Source: Nocardia asteroides (GTDB taxonomy: Bacteria > Actinomycetota > Actinomycetes > Mycobacteriales > Mycobacteriaceae). Taken from it: a DNA stretch of 64,000 nt. The translations under genes were made by a program, and so were the position numbers. Positions 8,521 to 17,073 of the stretch are shown piece after piece. Location of the stretch: NCBI GenBank assembly GCA_019930625.1, contig CP082844.1:5022001-5086000 (forward strand), read 5' to 3'. How positions within the stretch are numbered: the first letter of the stretch is position 1; every line of letters starts with the position of its first letter. A model generated the notes under the pieces. The model was not told the DNA's origin. It saw nothing but the letters and a program-made list of their open reading frames with translations, and ran no database searches.

Positions 8521-9663
8521 ATGACTACCGACACCGAGGTGCGAGTGATCGACGCGGGCGCTCCGCCCGCCCGTTACGCGCGCGGCTGGCACTGCCTGGG
8601 GCTCGCGGCGGACTTCCGGGACGGGAAACCGCACACCGTCGAGATCTTCGGCACCGAACTGGTGGTATTCGCGGGTACGGGCGGAGAGCTCGTCATCCTG
8701 GACGCCTACTGCAGGCACATGGGCGGGAATCTGGGTGACGGCCGCATCGAGGGCGACTCGATCGCCTGCCCGTTCCACGACTGGCGATGGGGTGGCGACG
8801 GCCGCTGCACCGGCATCCCCTACGGCCGCCGGGTCCCGCCCCGGGCGCGGACTCGCGCGTGGCCGACGCTGGAGCAGAACAAGCAGCTGTTCGTGTGGAA
8901 CGACCCGGAGGGTAATCCGCCGCCGGAGCAGGTCACCATCCCGCGCATCGAAGGCGCGTTCAGCGACGAGTGGACCGACTGGACCTGGAACACCACGGCG
9001 ATCGACGGGGCCAACTGCCGCGAGGTCATCGACAACGTGGTGGACATGGCCCACTTCTTCTACGTGCACTTCGGATTCCCCACCTACTTCAAGAACGTTT
9101 TCGAAGGTCACATCGCCAGTCAATACATGACCTCGGTGTCGCGCGAGGACATGATGGGGGAGACCGCGAAGGCGTTGGGCGGCAAAAATGTCCTGTACTC
9201 GGACGCCTCATACCACGGCCCTTCCTACATGATCGACCACCTGCGCAGCGAGAGCGCGGGCCTGACGGTCGAGGGCATCCTCATCAACTGCCACTATCCG
9301 GTGTCACCCACGAGATTCGTGCTGCAGTACGGCGCGATCGTGAAGAAGCCCCACGGTGTGCCCGTGGAGCAGGCCGAGGAGATCGCGGCGAAGTTCGCCG
9401 GGGGTCTCGGCCGGGGCTTCGAACAGGATGCCGCGATCTGGAAGCGCAAGACCCGCATCGACAATCCGCTGCTGTGCGAGGAAGACGGGCCCGTCTACCA
9501 GCTGCGCCGCTGGTACGAGCAGTTCTACACCGACGTGGACGAGATCGACCCGAAGATGACCGACCGCTTCGAGTTCGAAGTCGACACCACCCGGGCGGTC
9601 ACGGCGTGGGAGGCGGAAGTCGCCGGGAACCTCGCCGCGCAGCGCGCCACCGCCGGAGCCTGA
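8521..9663 (+). CDS. kshA: 3-ketosteroid 9-alpha-hydroxylase oxygenase component
   Basis: 380-residue Rieske non-haem iron oxygenase. The Rieske cluster ligands are Cys64/His66 in AYCRHMGG and Cys83/His86 in ACPFHDWRWGGDGRC. The mononuclear iron site includes DNVVDMAHFFYVHFG (His178, His183), and PTYFKNVFEGHIASQY is diagnostic of KshA. It hydroxylates 3-ketosteroids at C9, which with delta-1 dehydrogenation opens ring B. The ATG at 8521 is used, with GGAGG five bases upstream; an in-frame GTG at 8509 would overlap that ribosome site. Its reductase is probably KshB at 9946. Actinobacteria often carry several KshA paralogues with different steroid preference; which one this is cannot be told. 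Confidence 0.95.
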   Translation: MTTDTEVRVIDAGAPPARYARGWHCLGLAADFRDGKPHTVEIFGTELVVFAGTGGELVILDAYCRHMGGNLGDGRIEGDSIACPFHDWRWGGDGRCTGIPYGRRVPPRARTRAWPTLEQNKQLFVWNDPEGNPPPEQVTIPRIEGAFSDEWTDWTWNTTAIDGANCREVIDNVVDMAHFFYVHFGFPTYFKNVFEGHIASQYMTSVSREDMMGETAKALGGKNVLYSDASYHGPSYMIDHLRSESAGLTVEGILINCHYPVSPTRFVLQYGAIVKKPHGVPVEQAEEIAAKFAGGLGRGFEQDAAIWKRKTRIDNPLLCEEDGPVYQLRRWYEQFYTDVDEIDPKMTDRFEFEVDTTRAVTAWEAEVAGNLAAQRATAGA

Positions 9664-9673
9664 GCGGACCGCT

Positions 9674-9898
9674 ATGGAAGAGATCACCTGCCGCAGCTGC
9701 GGGACGTGCGTGCGAGTCGAGAAGTTCAGCCCGCAGCACACCAGCGTGCAGTGGAGCGCGGTCGCGGTGGCGGAGTGCGCCGAGTTCGCCGCAACAAGCA
9801 CGCGGGTGCGGACCTGCGTCGCCCTGCGCGACAGCATTGATGCGGCCGTGACAGGCGGTCTCATCGACGTCACCACCCGTGACCGGGACGTGCCGTGA
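9674..9898 (+). CDS. Small cysteine-rich protein between kshA and kshB
   Basis: 74 residues with a CxxCxxC cluster (Cys6, Cys9, Cys12) at the N-terminus and two more cysteines at 35 and 48. It could bind a metal or an iron-sulfur cluster, but it does not match a ferredoxin pattern that I recognise. The ATG is 11 bp after kshA, and its stop overlaps the upstream candidate GTG of kshB (9895). Tight packing between the oxygenase and reductase genes suggests an accessory role in Ksh assembly or electron transfer; this is inference. The protein family is not recognised. Confidence 0.6.
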   Translation: MEEITCRSCGTCVRVEKFSPQHTSVQWSAVAVAECAEFAATSTRVRTCVALRDSIDAAVTGGLIDVTTRDRDVP

Positions 9899-9945
9899 GC
9901 GCGGAGCGCGCGGCAGCCGTGGACGATCGCAGAGGAGACACGACA

Positions 9946-11055
9946 GTGATTCGGGCCGACGCGGCCACGCGGCCGCCGACGCGAGCCGATATCCCCGACG
10001 ACGCCGAGAACCCCGGCGGAATCCTCACCCTGCGGGTGACGCGGGTGATCCAGGAAACCCACGATGCGGTATCGCTGGAGTTGAGTCCCGCCACAGCGCG
10101 GTCGAAGCCGATCGACTATCGCCCGGGCCAATTCCTGACCCTGCGGATACCCAGCGAGCTGACCGGCTCGGTGAGCCGGTGTTACTCGCTGTCGAGTGCG
10201 CCGCACGAGGACGGTCCGTTGAAGATCACGGTCAAACGGACGCCGGAAGGCTACGGGTCGAACTGGTTGTGCGACAACGCCATCGAGGGCATGGATGTCG
10301 ACGCGCTGCCGCCCGCGGGTGTCTTCACCCCCGCGTCGCTCGACGTTGACATGCTGTTGTTCGCGGCGGGCAGCGGAATCACCCCCGTGCTGTCGATCCT
10401 GAAATCGGCACTGGCGGTCGGGTCCGGTCACTGCACGCTGATCTATGCCAATCGTGACGAACACTCGGTGATCTTCGCCGCCGAGCTCGCCGACCTCGCC
10501 GCCCGGCATCCCGGCCGCCTGCTCGTGGTGCACTGGCTGGAGACGGTGCAAGGGCTGCCCACCGGCGCGCAACTCGCCGCGCTGGCGGGGCCGTGGTCGC
10601 ACCGCGAGGCATTCGTCTGCGGTCCCGGCCCCTTCATGGACGCCGTCTCCGCCGCGCTGATCGGGCTGGGCGCCGATCGCCGACGTGTGCACGTGGAGCG
10701 ATTCGCGTCGCTGAACGGCGATCCGTTCCGAGCCGATACCGCCGCCCCCGCCGCCCCCGCCGCCCCCGCCGACTCCGTCGACTGCGCCGTGGTCGAAGTC
10801 GAACTCGACGGCCGGACACGCCGGATGCCGTGGCCGCGCCACCAGGTCCTGCTCGACGTCCTGCTGGCGGGCGGCCTGGCGGCCCCCTACTCCTGCCGCG
10901 AGGGCGCATGCAGCGCCTGCACCTGCCGGCTCGTCGCGGGCCAGGTGCGTATGCGGCGCAACGAAGTTCTCGACGACGCCGATCTGGCCGAGGGTTACGT
11001 GCTGGCATGCCAGGCGGTCCCGGTCACCGACACGGTGCACGTCACCTATTCCTGA
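9946..11055 (+). CDS. kshB: 3-ketosteroid 9-alpha-hydroxylase reductase component
   Basis: 369 residues when started at GTG 9946, which has AGAGGAG eight bases upstream. The alternative GTG at 9895 overlaps the previous stop. Domains in order are an FAD-binding barrel with RCYSLSS (~78-84), an NAD-binding domain with AAGSGITPVLS (~140-150) and CGPGPFMDAV, and a C-terminal plant-type 2Fe-2S ferredoxin with Cys317, Cys322, Cys325 and Cys355. This is the KshB/ring-hydroxylase reductase order. An Ala-Pro linker (residues ~266-275), encoded by a repeated GCCGCCCCC unit at 10741-10769, joins the ferredoxin. It passes electrons from NADH to KshA. Confidence 0.92.
   Translation: MIRADAATRPPTRADIPDDAENPGGILTLRVTRVIQETHDAVSLELSPATARSKPIDYRPGQFLTLRIPSELTGSVSRCYSLSSAPHEDGPLKITVKRTPEGYGSNWLCDNAIEGMDVDALPPAGVFTPASLDVDMLLFAAGSGITPVLSILKSALAVGSGHCTLIYANRDEHSVIFAAELADLAARHPGRLLVVHWLETVQGLPTGAQLAALAGPWSHREAFVCGPGPFMDAVSAALIGLGADRRRVHVERFASLNGDPFRADTAAPAAPAAPADSVDCAVVEVELDGRTRRMPWPRHQVLLDVLLAGGLAAPYSCREGACSACTCRLVAGQVRMRRNEVLDDADLAEGYVLACQAVPVTDTVHVTYS
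10741..10769 (+). repeat. Short tandem repeat in the kshB linker
   Basis: Three copies of the 9-mer GCCGCCCCC, plus a partial copy, encode an Ala-Ala-Pro linker between the NAD and 2Fe-2S domains. Such repeats can change length by slippage without shifting the frame. Confidence 0.7.
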
Positions 11056-11070
11056 GGAGTACGACGAACA

Positions 11071-11958
11071 ATGGCTGACATCGCCTCGCTCGGCTACGTC
11101 CGAGTCGCCATTACCGATGTGGCGGCTTGGCGCGCCTTCGCCTTCGACGTGATGGGCTTCGCCGAGGCCACCGGACCGAATCCCGACAGCGTGTACTTGC
11201 GCATGGACGAGCACGCTTATCGCTTCGAACTCGTTCCGGCGGATCAGGACCGGGTGCTGGCTGTCGGCTGGGAGGTGCGCGACTATCGCGCGCTGGCCCG
11301 GGTGCGGGACACAGTGGAGCGAGCGGGCGTCACTGTCGCACCGCTCGACCGAGAGAAGATCGACGCACTGCGCGTGGAGGAAGCGTTCACTTTCACCGAT
11401 CCCGCGGGGTTCACCATCGAGGTCTTCCACGGCCCGGTGCTCGACCACAGCCCGGTCGTCACCGTGCACGGCAATCGCTTCGTCACCGAAGGGCTGGGAC
11501 TCGGTCACGTAGTGCTGCCGGTGCCCGATCTCGCGGAGGCGAACCGCTTCTACTGCGAGGTGCTCGGATTCCTGCCGCGTGGCTCGTTCCGAGTGCCGAC
11601 CCCACCCGGCGTAGGGCCGATTCGCGTTCGATTCCTGGGTGTGAATCGGCGTCACCACAGCCTCGCGCTGATCCCGGGCACTCGTCCCGACGGTCCGGGG
11701 CTGGTGCACATCATGGTCGAGGTCGACGAGCTCGACGCCGTCGGCCGGGCTCTCGACCGCGTCATGGGCGCGGGCTACCCGTTGTCGTCGACTCTCGGCA
11801 GGCACACCAACGACAAGATGATCTCCTTCTACGTCCGCACTCCCGGCGGCTGGGATCTCGAATACGGCACCGAGGGTGCCCTGGTCGACGAATCCGTCTA
11901 CAGCGCCGAGGAGATCACCGCCGACAGTTACTGGGGCCACGAATGGTCTCGTGGCTGA
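11071..11958 (+). CDS. hsaC: HsaC-like iron-dependent extradiol dioxygenase
   Basis: 295-residue type I extradiol dioxygenase with two vicinal-oxygen-chelate domains. The iron facial triad is visible as His146 (LGHVVLP), His213 (LVHIMVEVD) and Glu264 (GWDLEYG). NRRHHSLALIP and TLGRHTNDKMISFY are active-site segments shared with HsaC and BphC. It cleaves the catechol ring of 3,4-DHSA, the product of HsaAB, giving the HsaD substrate. It starts 15 bp after kshB with GAGGAG upstream, so it belongs to the same operon. Length and order fit HsaC better than biphenyl enzymes, given the KshA neighbour. Confidence 0.92.
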   Translation: MADIASLGYVRVAITDVAAWRAFAFDVMGFAEATGPNPDSVYLRMDEHAYRFELVPADQDRVLAVGWEVRDYRALARVRDTVERAGVTVAPLDREKIDALRVEEAFTFTDPAGFTIEVFHGPVLDHSPVVTVHGNRFVTEGLGLGHVVLPVPDLAEANRFYCEVLGFLPRGSFRVPTPPGVGPIRVRFLGVNRRHHSLALIPGTRPDGPGLVHIMVEVDELDAVGRALDRVMGAGYPLSSTLGRHTNDKMISFYVRTPGGWDLEYGTEGALVDESVYSAEEITADSYWGHEWSRG

Positions 11959-12018
11959 CCCGGCCGTCCGGATCGCCCCGATCGTCCTAGACTGTCGATT
12001 CGAGAAGGAAGGACGCTG

Positions 12019-12165
12019 ATGAAGCGAAATCTGAATTGCCCGTGCGGAGAATCGATCGTCGGAACCGACGAGGACGACCTCGTGGAGAAGACGCAAGCCC
12101 ATCTCGCCCAGAACCATCCCGGGCACGAGTATTCGCGCGACGAAATCCTGTTCATCGCGTACTGA
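12019..12165 (+). CDS. DUF1059 small metal-binding-like protein
   Basis: 48 residues, too short for a usual ORF cut-off. It starts at ATG 12019 after AAGGAAGGA. The pattern NCPCGESIVG near the N-terminus, followed by DDLVEKTQAHLAQNHPGHE, matches the DUF1059 family: an N-terminal CxC plus a later His pair, proposed to bind metal. Function is unknown. It lies 60 bp after hsaC on the same strand and may be cotranscribed, or may use its own promoter near 11985-11995 (TAGACT). Confidence 0.8.
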   Translation: MKRNLNCPCGESIVGTDEDDLVEKTQAHLAQNHPGHEYSRDEILFIAY

Positions 12166-12183
12166 TCGAGGATATTCGCGCCG

Positions 12184-12783
12184 TCACGGTCTGGGGCGCA
12201 GGCCTTCGATCATGTGCGTGGTGGTCTCGTCGAGCAGTTCGTCGGCGGTGTCCGCGGCGATCACGCCCGAGCCGACGAAGGTGGCCAGGCCCTGGAGCGC
12301 GGCGACCGCGGACAGTGCGATGCGCCGCGGGTCGCCGGCGATCACTTCACCCAGCTTCTGCGCTTCGGCGATGCGCGTGACCGGAATCGCGAACGCGGCG
12401 TCCACCGCCTGGGACATCGCATCGCCTGCCGCAGGGCTGTGCCTGCGCGCGAACATCAGAGCGATGAGCGCCGGGTTCTCGGTCGCGAAGTGGAAATAGG
12501 TCCGGGCCAGCGCGCGGATGTGCCCGTCGATCGAACTCGCGGCCGCGGTCTGCTCCAGGGCCGCGGCGAGTCGTTCGAAACCGGACACCGCGATGGCGTC
12601 CAGCAGTGCCTGTTTGTCCTTGAAATGCCGGGTCGGGGCGGCGTGACTGACACCGACGTCACGAGCCAGCCCGCGCAGCGACAGGCCGTCGACACCGGAC
12701 TCGCGCAGCGTCGCCTCGGCGCGCTGCAGGAGTTCGGCTCGTAGGTCGCCGTGGTGGTAGGACCGGCTTCGGGAGATCGCCAT
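12184..12783 (-). CDS. TetR-family transcriptional regulator
   Basis: 199 residues. The N-terminal HTH (SYHHGDLRAELLQRAEATL, GLSLRGLARDVGVSHAAPTRHFKDKQALLDAI) resembles the TetR_C_33 subfamily. ATG 12783 gives the usual N-terminus; an in-frame ATG at 12813 would lie within the operator-like repeats. It is divergent from the YhgE-like membrane protein gene at 12850, and two near-identical dyads fill the gap, so autoregulation and repression of the transporter-like gene are likely. Confidence 0.9.
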   Translation of the reverse strand: MAISRSRSYHHGDLRAELLQRAEATLRESGVDGLSLRGLARDVGVSHAAPTRHFKDKQALLDAIAVSGFERLAAALEQTAAASSIDGHIRALARTYFHFATENPALIALMFARRHSPAAGDAMSQAVDAAFAIPVTRIAEAQKLGEVIAGDPRRIALSAVAALQGLATFVGSGVIAADTADELLDETTTHMIEGLRPRP

Positions 12784-12805
12784 GGTGTCAGCAGGATAAC
12801 AAAAT

Positions 12806-12838
12806 GTAGGCATTGCCTACTTTGTAGGCGGTGACTAC
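12806..12838. promoter_or_regulatory. Tandem TetR operator dyads
   Basis: Dyad A GTAGGCATTGCCTAC (12806-12820) is a near-perfect palindrome. Dyad B GTAGGCGGTGACTAC (12824-12838) shares its arms. The repeats are 18 bp apart, on nearly the same DNA face (two turns would be 21 bp), between the divergent starts at 12783 and 12850. Confidence 0.75.
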
Positions 12839-12849
12839 ATTTGCTCTTC

Positions 12850-14148
12850 ATGACGGTTCGGACCTTCACCGCCCCGATCGCGGTGCTGATGGTCTTCGCG
12901 GCGCTGCTCGCCACCATGTACCTCGGCTACGCGGGCAATACCGAGAAGAACCTGCACGATTTCCCGGTAGCGCTGGTCAACCAGGACGTGGGCGACACGC
13001 TGGACGGCAAGCCCGCCGATATCGGGGCCCAGGTCACCGACGCGCTGGTCGCGGGCATCCCGGCGGAGAAGGTCGATCTGCGCGTCGTCGGCATCGCCGA
13101 GGCGCGCAAGCAGTTGCAGTACGGCGAGGTCTACGGCGCCATCGTCATCCCGTCCGACTTCACCAAGCGGCTGGCGATTCTCGGCGCGGCCGCCGTGGTC
13201 CCCGGTGAGATCGAGCGCCCGGTGATCACGATCCACACCAACCCCCGGGTCGGGCCCTACACAACCGGCATCATGCAACGCATCGCCGACCGTGCGCTGG
13301 CCCAGGTGGACGAGACCGTCGGCAAGAACTTGACCGACCAGGTGAATTCCGCCCTCGCCGAGGGGCCCGGTGCGCCGGTCGAGCTCAGTGGCGCCGCCCG
13401 CCTGATGCTCACCGATCCCGTGCAGATCGTCACCGCGCCGTATCGCCCGATGGACGATGCCGCCGGGCAGGGCCTGGTCGCGTTCTTCTATACGTTGATC
13501 GTGTTGCTGGCGGGCTTCACCGGCGCCATGATCATCCACACACTCGTCGATTCGGTCCTCGGTTTCACTCCGACCGAATACGGCCCGTGGTTCGTCCAAC
13601 CGCCGGCCACCGGGATCTCCCGCTTCCATACGCTGCTCGTGAAGTGGGCGGTTCTCGTGACCGCGGCGCCGATTCTGTCCGGGATATTCCTCGCCGTGGC
13701 CGCGGCGCTGGGTGTTCCGCTGGGCAGCGCGCTTCTGCTGTGGCTCTACGGAACACTGGCCATCGTCGCCGTCGGTGTGACCGCGCTGGCCGTCCTGGCC
13801 ACTTTCGGCACCGCCGGATTGCTGGTCAACTTGATCCTGTTCGTCGTCCTCGGCCTGCCGTCGTCGGCCGCCACGGTTCCGCTGGAAGCGACGCCCACCT
13901 ATATCGCGAACCTGGCCGCCTTCGAACCGATGCACCAGATCTATCTGGCCGTGCGCGCCATCTTGTTCTTCGACGCCCGCGCCGAAGCCGGTTTCGGCCT
14001 CGGATTGTGGATGACGTTGCTCGGCCTCGGAATCGGCTTGCTCCTCGGTGCCATCGCCACCTATGTCTACGACCACCGGGGACTGCACCGCGCGGCAGCG
14101 CCCGCCGACAGCGCACCGGTCGTGCGGGTGCCCGCCGCCGCCCGATGA
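12850..14148 (+). CDS. YhgE/Pip-like (ABC-2 type) membrane protein
   Basis: 432 residues. One N-terminal membrane segment (IAVLMVFAALLATMYLGY) is followed by an extracytoplasmic domain containing FPVALVNQDVG and a C-terminal block of about five helices. This is the topology of YhgE/Pip and DUF3533 proteins, which resemble ABC-2 permeases and include phage-infection and export proteins. No ATPase gene is adjacent. The ATG at 12850 has no ribosome site and lies 11 bp after an operator dyad, so the message may be leaderless. Regulation by the divergent TetR is likely. The cargo is unknown. Confidence 0.8.
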   Translation: MTVRTFTAPIAVLMVFAALLATMYLGYAGNTEKNLHDFPVALVNQDVGDTLDGKPADIGAQVTDALVAGIPAEKVDLRVVGIAEARKQLQYGEVYGAIVIPSDFTKRLAILGAAAVVPGEIERPVITIHTNPRVGPYTTGIMQRIADRALAQVDETVGKNLTDQVNSALAEGPGAPVELSGAARLMLTDPVQIVTAPYRPMDDAAGQGLVAFFYTLIVLLAGFTGAMIIHTLVDSVLGFTPTEYGPWFVQPPATGISRFHTLLVKWAVLVTAAPILSGIFLAVAAALGVPLGSALLLWLYGTLAIVAVGVTALAVLATFGTAGLLVNLILFVVLGLPSSAATVPLEATPTYIANLAAFEPMHQIYLAVRAILFFDARAEAGFGLGLWMTLLGLGIGLLLGAIATYVYDHRGLHRAAAPADSAPVVRVPAAAR

Positions 14149-14160
14149 AGGGTCCGGTGA

Positions 14161-16392
14161 TCAGTCGTCCACGGCGTCCAGGAGTGTGTCGAACTCTTCC
14201 GGGTCGACGCCGAAGCCGGTCAGGCGGTTCAGCGGGATGGAGGCGATCATGCGCATCATGTCCATGCCGAGCGCGGTCCCTTCACCCATACTCTCGGACA
14301 TACCGCCGAACACTTCGGCCAGCGCTGCCGCCGCCGTCGGATCGGCCAGCGCCTCTCCCAGGGTCGACTCCGCCGTGATGGGGATCCGCAGTTCGTCTCC
14401 GGTGAGGTCCACCCGCCCGGTGACGCGCAAGTCCCGGCTGGAAGCGCCTGCCCACACCTGGTAGGTACCGGTCTCCACGATCCAGCGGTCGACGCGAGTC
14501 TCCCAATAGGCGAGTTCGTCTCGCGGGAGCAGGATGGAAACCTCCTCGCCCGCCCCGGGTTCCAGGTCGGCGGTGACGGCGAACCCCTTCAACTCGCGGG
14601 CCGGACGCGTGACGGAGGATCCGGGCGCCGCCGTGTACACCTGCACCACGTCGCGGCCTGCGCGGGAACCGGTATTCGTGACCAGGACGCGCACCGTGAT
14701 TCCCGCTTCGTCCGCCGCGAGTGCCGGCTCGGAGTAATCGAAGGTGGTGTAGGACAGGCCGTGCCCGAACGGGAAGGACACCTCCATATCCCGGCTGTCG
14801 TACCAGCGGTAGCCCACATACAGTCCCTCGCCGTAGCGCACGTGCGAGTTCTCGCCCGGGAAGTTCAGGTAGGCCGGTGTGTCCTGCAACCGAACCGGCA
14901 CCGTTTCCGCGAGCCGCCCCGATGGATTCACCACACCGAACAGCACGTCGGCGAGTGCGCCGCCGCCGGCCTGGCCGAGTAACCCGCCGTCCAGGATCGC
15001 GGGCGCCAGTGCGGCCACCGGGGCCAGCCGCACCACTCCGCCGTGCGCGAGCACCACCACCGTGTCCGGTTGCGCTCGCACCACCGCCTCCAGCAGATCC
15101 AGCTGATCGGAGGGCAGCTCGAGGTGTTCACGGTCGAATCCCTCGGATTCCTGCGTGTCGGCCAAGCCGAGGAACAACACAGCCACGTCCGCGTTCGCGG
15201 CGGCGTCGACGGCTTCCGCCCGCAGCGCGACGTTGTCCGCGTCCGGGTCGGCCGTGGTGAAACCCCGGCTGTAGGAGACCTGTGCAGAGCCCGCGAGCGC
15301 GCGGATCTCCTCGAGCGGCACATCGAGCCGGGTCGGGTTTACATGCGAGCTGCCGCCACCCTGGTACCGGGGTTCCACCGCGAACTCGCCGATCACCGCG
15401 AGTGAGCGCCCTGGAGTGAGTGGCAGGAGGTCACGCTCGTTCCGCAACAGGACGACGCAGCGCGCGGCGACCTCGCGGGCCAGCCGATGGTGCTCGTCGG
15501 CGGTATCGGCGGCATCGGCGAGTTCGCGTCCGGCCACTACCCTCGCCGCCAGCGTCGCCACGTTCCGCGCAGCCCTGTCGACGGCCGCCGCGTCCAGCGT
15601 GCCCGCGGCCACCGCCGCCACCACCTGCTCGTCGGAGACGCCGCTGCCGCCGGGCATCTCCAGATCGAGCCCGGCCGCCACCGAGGCGGGCCGGTCGGCC
15701 ACCGCGCCCCAGTCGGAGACCACCGCACCGTCGAATCCCCACTCGTCACGCAGCACGTCGGTGAGCAGCCAGCGGTTCTGCGCCGCGTGCACGCCGTTGA
15801 CGCGGTTGTAGGAGCACATCACCGTCCACGGCCGAGCGGTGCGCACGATGTGGGCGAACGCGCGCAGGTAGATCTCGCGCAGCGGGCGCGGGTCGATGTC
15901 GGAACTCGCGCGCATCCGATCGTGCTCGGCGTTGTTGGCGGCGAAATGCTTGAGGGAAGCGCCCACCCCGGTGCTCTGCAGGCCCGTCACCCATGCCGCG
16001 CCGAGCAGGCCGGTGAGTAGCGGATCCTCGGAGTAGTACTCGAAATTGCGCCCGCCGCGCGGATCCCGCTTGATATTGACTCCCGGCCCGAGCAGCACGT
16101 CCACGCCCAATGCGCGGGCCTCCCGGCCGAGCGACGCGCCCACCCGCCGCGCCAGCTCGGTGTCCCAGCTCTGCGCGAGCCCGACCGCGGGCGGGAAGCA
16201 GGTGGCGGGCAGGCTCTCGGCCAGCCCGAGGTGGTCGGTCGCCCCCGGCTGTCTGCGCACACCGTGCGGGCCGTCGGTCAAGGTCACCGAGGCGACCGGA
16301 CCGACAGCCTTCGTGGTCCAGAAGTCCGCGCCGCTGCCGAGCGCGGCGCGGTCCTCCAGGGACAGATCGGTGAGGTCGGGCTTGCTCGGCAT
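14161..16392 (-). CDS. Glycoside hydrolase family 3 beta-glucosidase-like enzyme
   Basis: 743 residues with no signal peptide, so probably cytoplasmic. Family 3 signatures are GPGVNIKRDPRGGRNFEYYSED (cut here to key parts GPGVNI and RNFEYYSEDP), LKHFAANNAEHDR, and the nucleophile in VVSDWGAV (Asp227). A C-terminal GH3 domain and a fibronectin-III-like domain follow. It would remove terminal beta-linked glucose or related sugars. The ATG at 16392 has GAGGAG six bases upstream. It is divergent from the TetR gene at 16477, with a 27 bp inverted repeat between, and its 3' end is convergent with the YhgE-like gene. Confidence 0.92.
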   Translation of the reverse strand: MPSKPDLTDLSLEDRAALGSGADFWTTKAVGPVASVTLTDGPHGVRRQPGATDHLGLAESLPATCFPPAVGLAQSWDTELARRVGASLGREARALGVDVLLGPGVNIKRDPRGGRNFEYYSEDPLLTGLLGAAWVTGLQSTGVGASLKHFAANNAEHDRMRASSDIDPRPLREIYLRAFAHIVRTARPWTVMCSYNRVNGVHAAQNRWLLTDVLRDEWGFDGAVVSDWGAVADRPASVAAGLDLEMPGGSGVSDEQVVAAVAAGTLDAAAVDRAARNVATLAARVVAGRELADAADTADEHHRLAREVAARCVVLLRNERDLLPLTPGRSLAVIGEFAVEPRYQGGGSSHVNPTRLDVPLEEIRALAGSAQVSYSRGFTTADPDADNVALRAEAVDAAANADVAVLFLGLADTQESEGFDREHLELPSDQLDLLEAVVRAQPDTVVVLAHGGVVRLAPVAALAPAILDGGLLGQAGGGALADVLFGVVNPSGRLAETVPVRLQDTPAYLNFPGENSHVRYGEGLYVGYRWYDSRDMEVSFPFGHGLSYTTFDYSEPALAADEAGITVRVLVTNTGSRAGRDVVQVYTAAPGSSVTRPARELKGFAVTADLEPGAGEEVSILLPRDELAYWETRVDRWIVETGTYQVWAGASSRDLRVTGRVDLTGDELRIPITAESTLGEALADPTAAAALAEVFGGMSESMGEGTALGMDMMRMIASIPLNRLTGFGVDPEEFDTLLDAVDD

Positions 16393-16419
16393 CGAGGCTC
16401 CTCGGATCGAAACCGCTAT

Positions 16420-16446
16420 CGAAAACAGTATGCCATTCGGTTTTCG
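16420..16446. promoter_or_regulatory. Putative TetR operator
   Basis: CGAAAAC (16420-16426) and GTTTTCG (16440-16446) form a perfect 7-bp inverted repeat with a 13-bp spacer between the divergent GH3 and TetR genes. Confidence 0.5.
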
Positions 16447-16476
16447 TGACCGGGCTGTTCCGAGTACAGTCACGGC

Positions 16477-17073
16477 GTGGTTCGGCGCGGGGCGTATTCG
16501 AAAGGGATCGCCAAACGGGAGGAGATTCTCGAGGCGGCACTGGAGATCGTGGCGCGCGTCGGTTACAGCCGGACGACCGTGCGTGAACTGGCTGAGGCCG
16601 TCGGCCTCAGCCAGGCCGGTCTGCTGCACTACTTCGGCAGCAAAGAGCAGCTCTTCGCCGCGATTCTCGCGCGTCGCGACGACGTCGATCACGAAACCTT
16701 CACCACCCCCGCCGCGCCGCCGGAGCTTCCCGCCGCGCTGGTCCGCCTGATCCGGCACAACGCGGAAGTCCCCGGCTTGATCGAGCTCTACGCTCGCTTC
16801 TCCGCCGAGGCCATCCGTCCCGACCACCCCGCTCACGACTACTTCCGCGACCGCTACCGCACTGTCCGCGAGGCGCTCACCCGCACCGTCGCCGAACTCC
16901 GCGAATCGGGTCGCCTTCCCCGTGACATCGATCCGGACCGATTCGCCGTCATCACCTCGGCCCTGCTCGACGGCCTGCAGACGCAGTGGCTCTACGACCC
17001 GGGCGTGGACATGGCCGACCACGTGGCGTACTTGTGGGAGCTGATCGAACGCTCCGGGGACTCCGAGCGCTGA
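16477..17073 (+). CDS. TetR-family transcriptional regulator
   Basis: 198 residues starting at GTG 16477. HTH: KREEILEAALEIVARVGYSRTT followed by VRELAEAVGLSQAGLLHYFGSKEQLF, a classic TetR N-terminus. The C-terminal domain contains LYARFSAEAIRPDHPAHDYF, typical of AcrR-like regulators often seen beside glycosidase genes. It is transcribed away from the GH3 gene; the intervening dyad suggests control of both. Confidence 0.9.
   Translation: MVRRGAYSKGIAKREEILEAALEIVARVGYSRTTVRELAEAVGLSQAGLLHYFGSKEQLFAAILARRDDVDHETFTTPAAPPELPAALVRLIRHNAEVPGLIELYARFSAEAIRPDHPAHDYFRDRYRTVREALTRTVAELRESGRLPRDIDPDRFAVITSALLDGLQTQWLYDPGVDMADHVAYLWELIERSGDSER

Noticed and set aside
9304..12126. 940-residue minus-strand open frame
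   Set aside because: Antisense to kshA, kshB and hsaC, with poly-Gly and His/Arg-rich sequence; not a protein.
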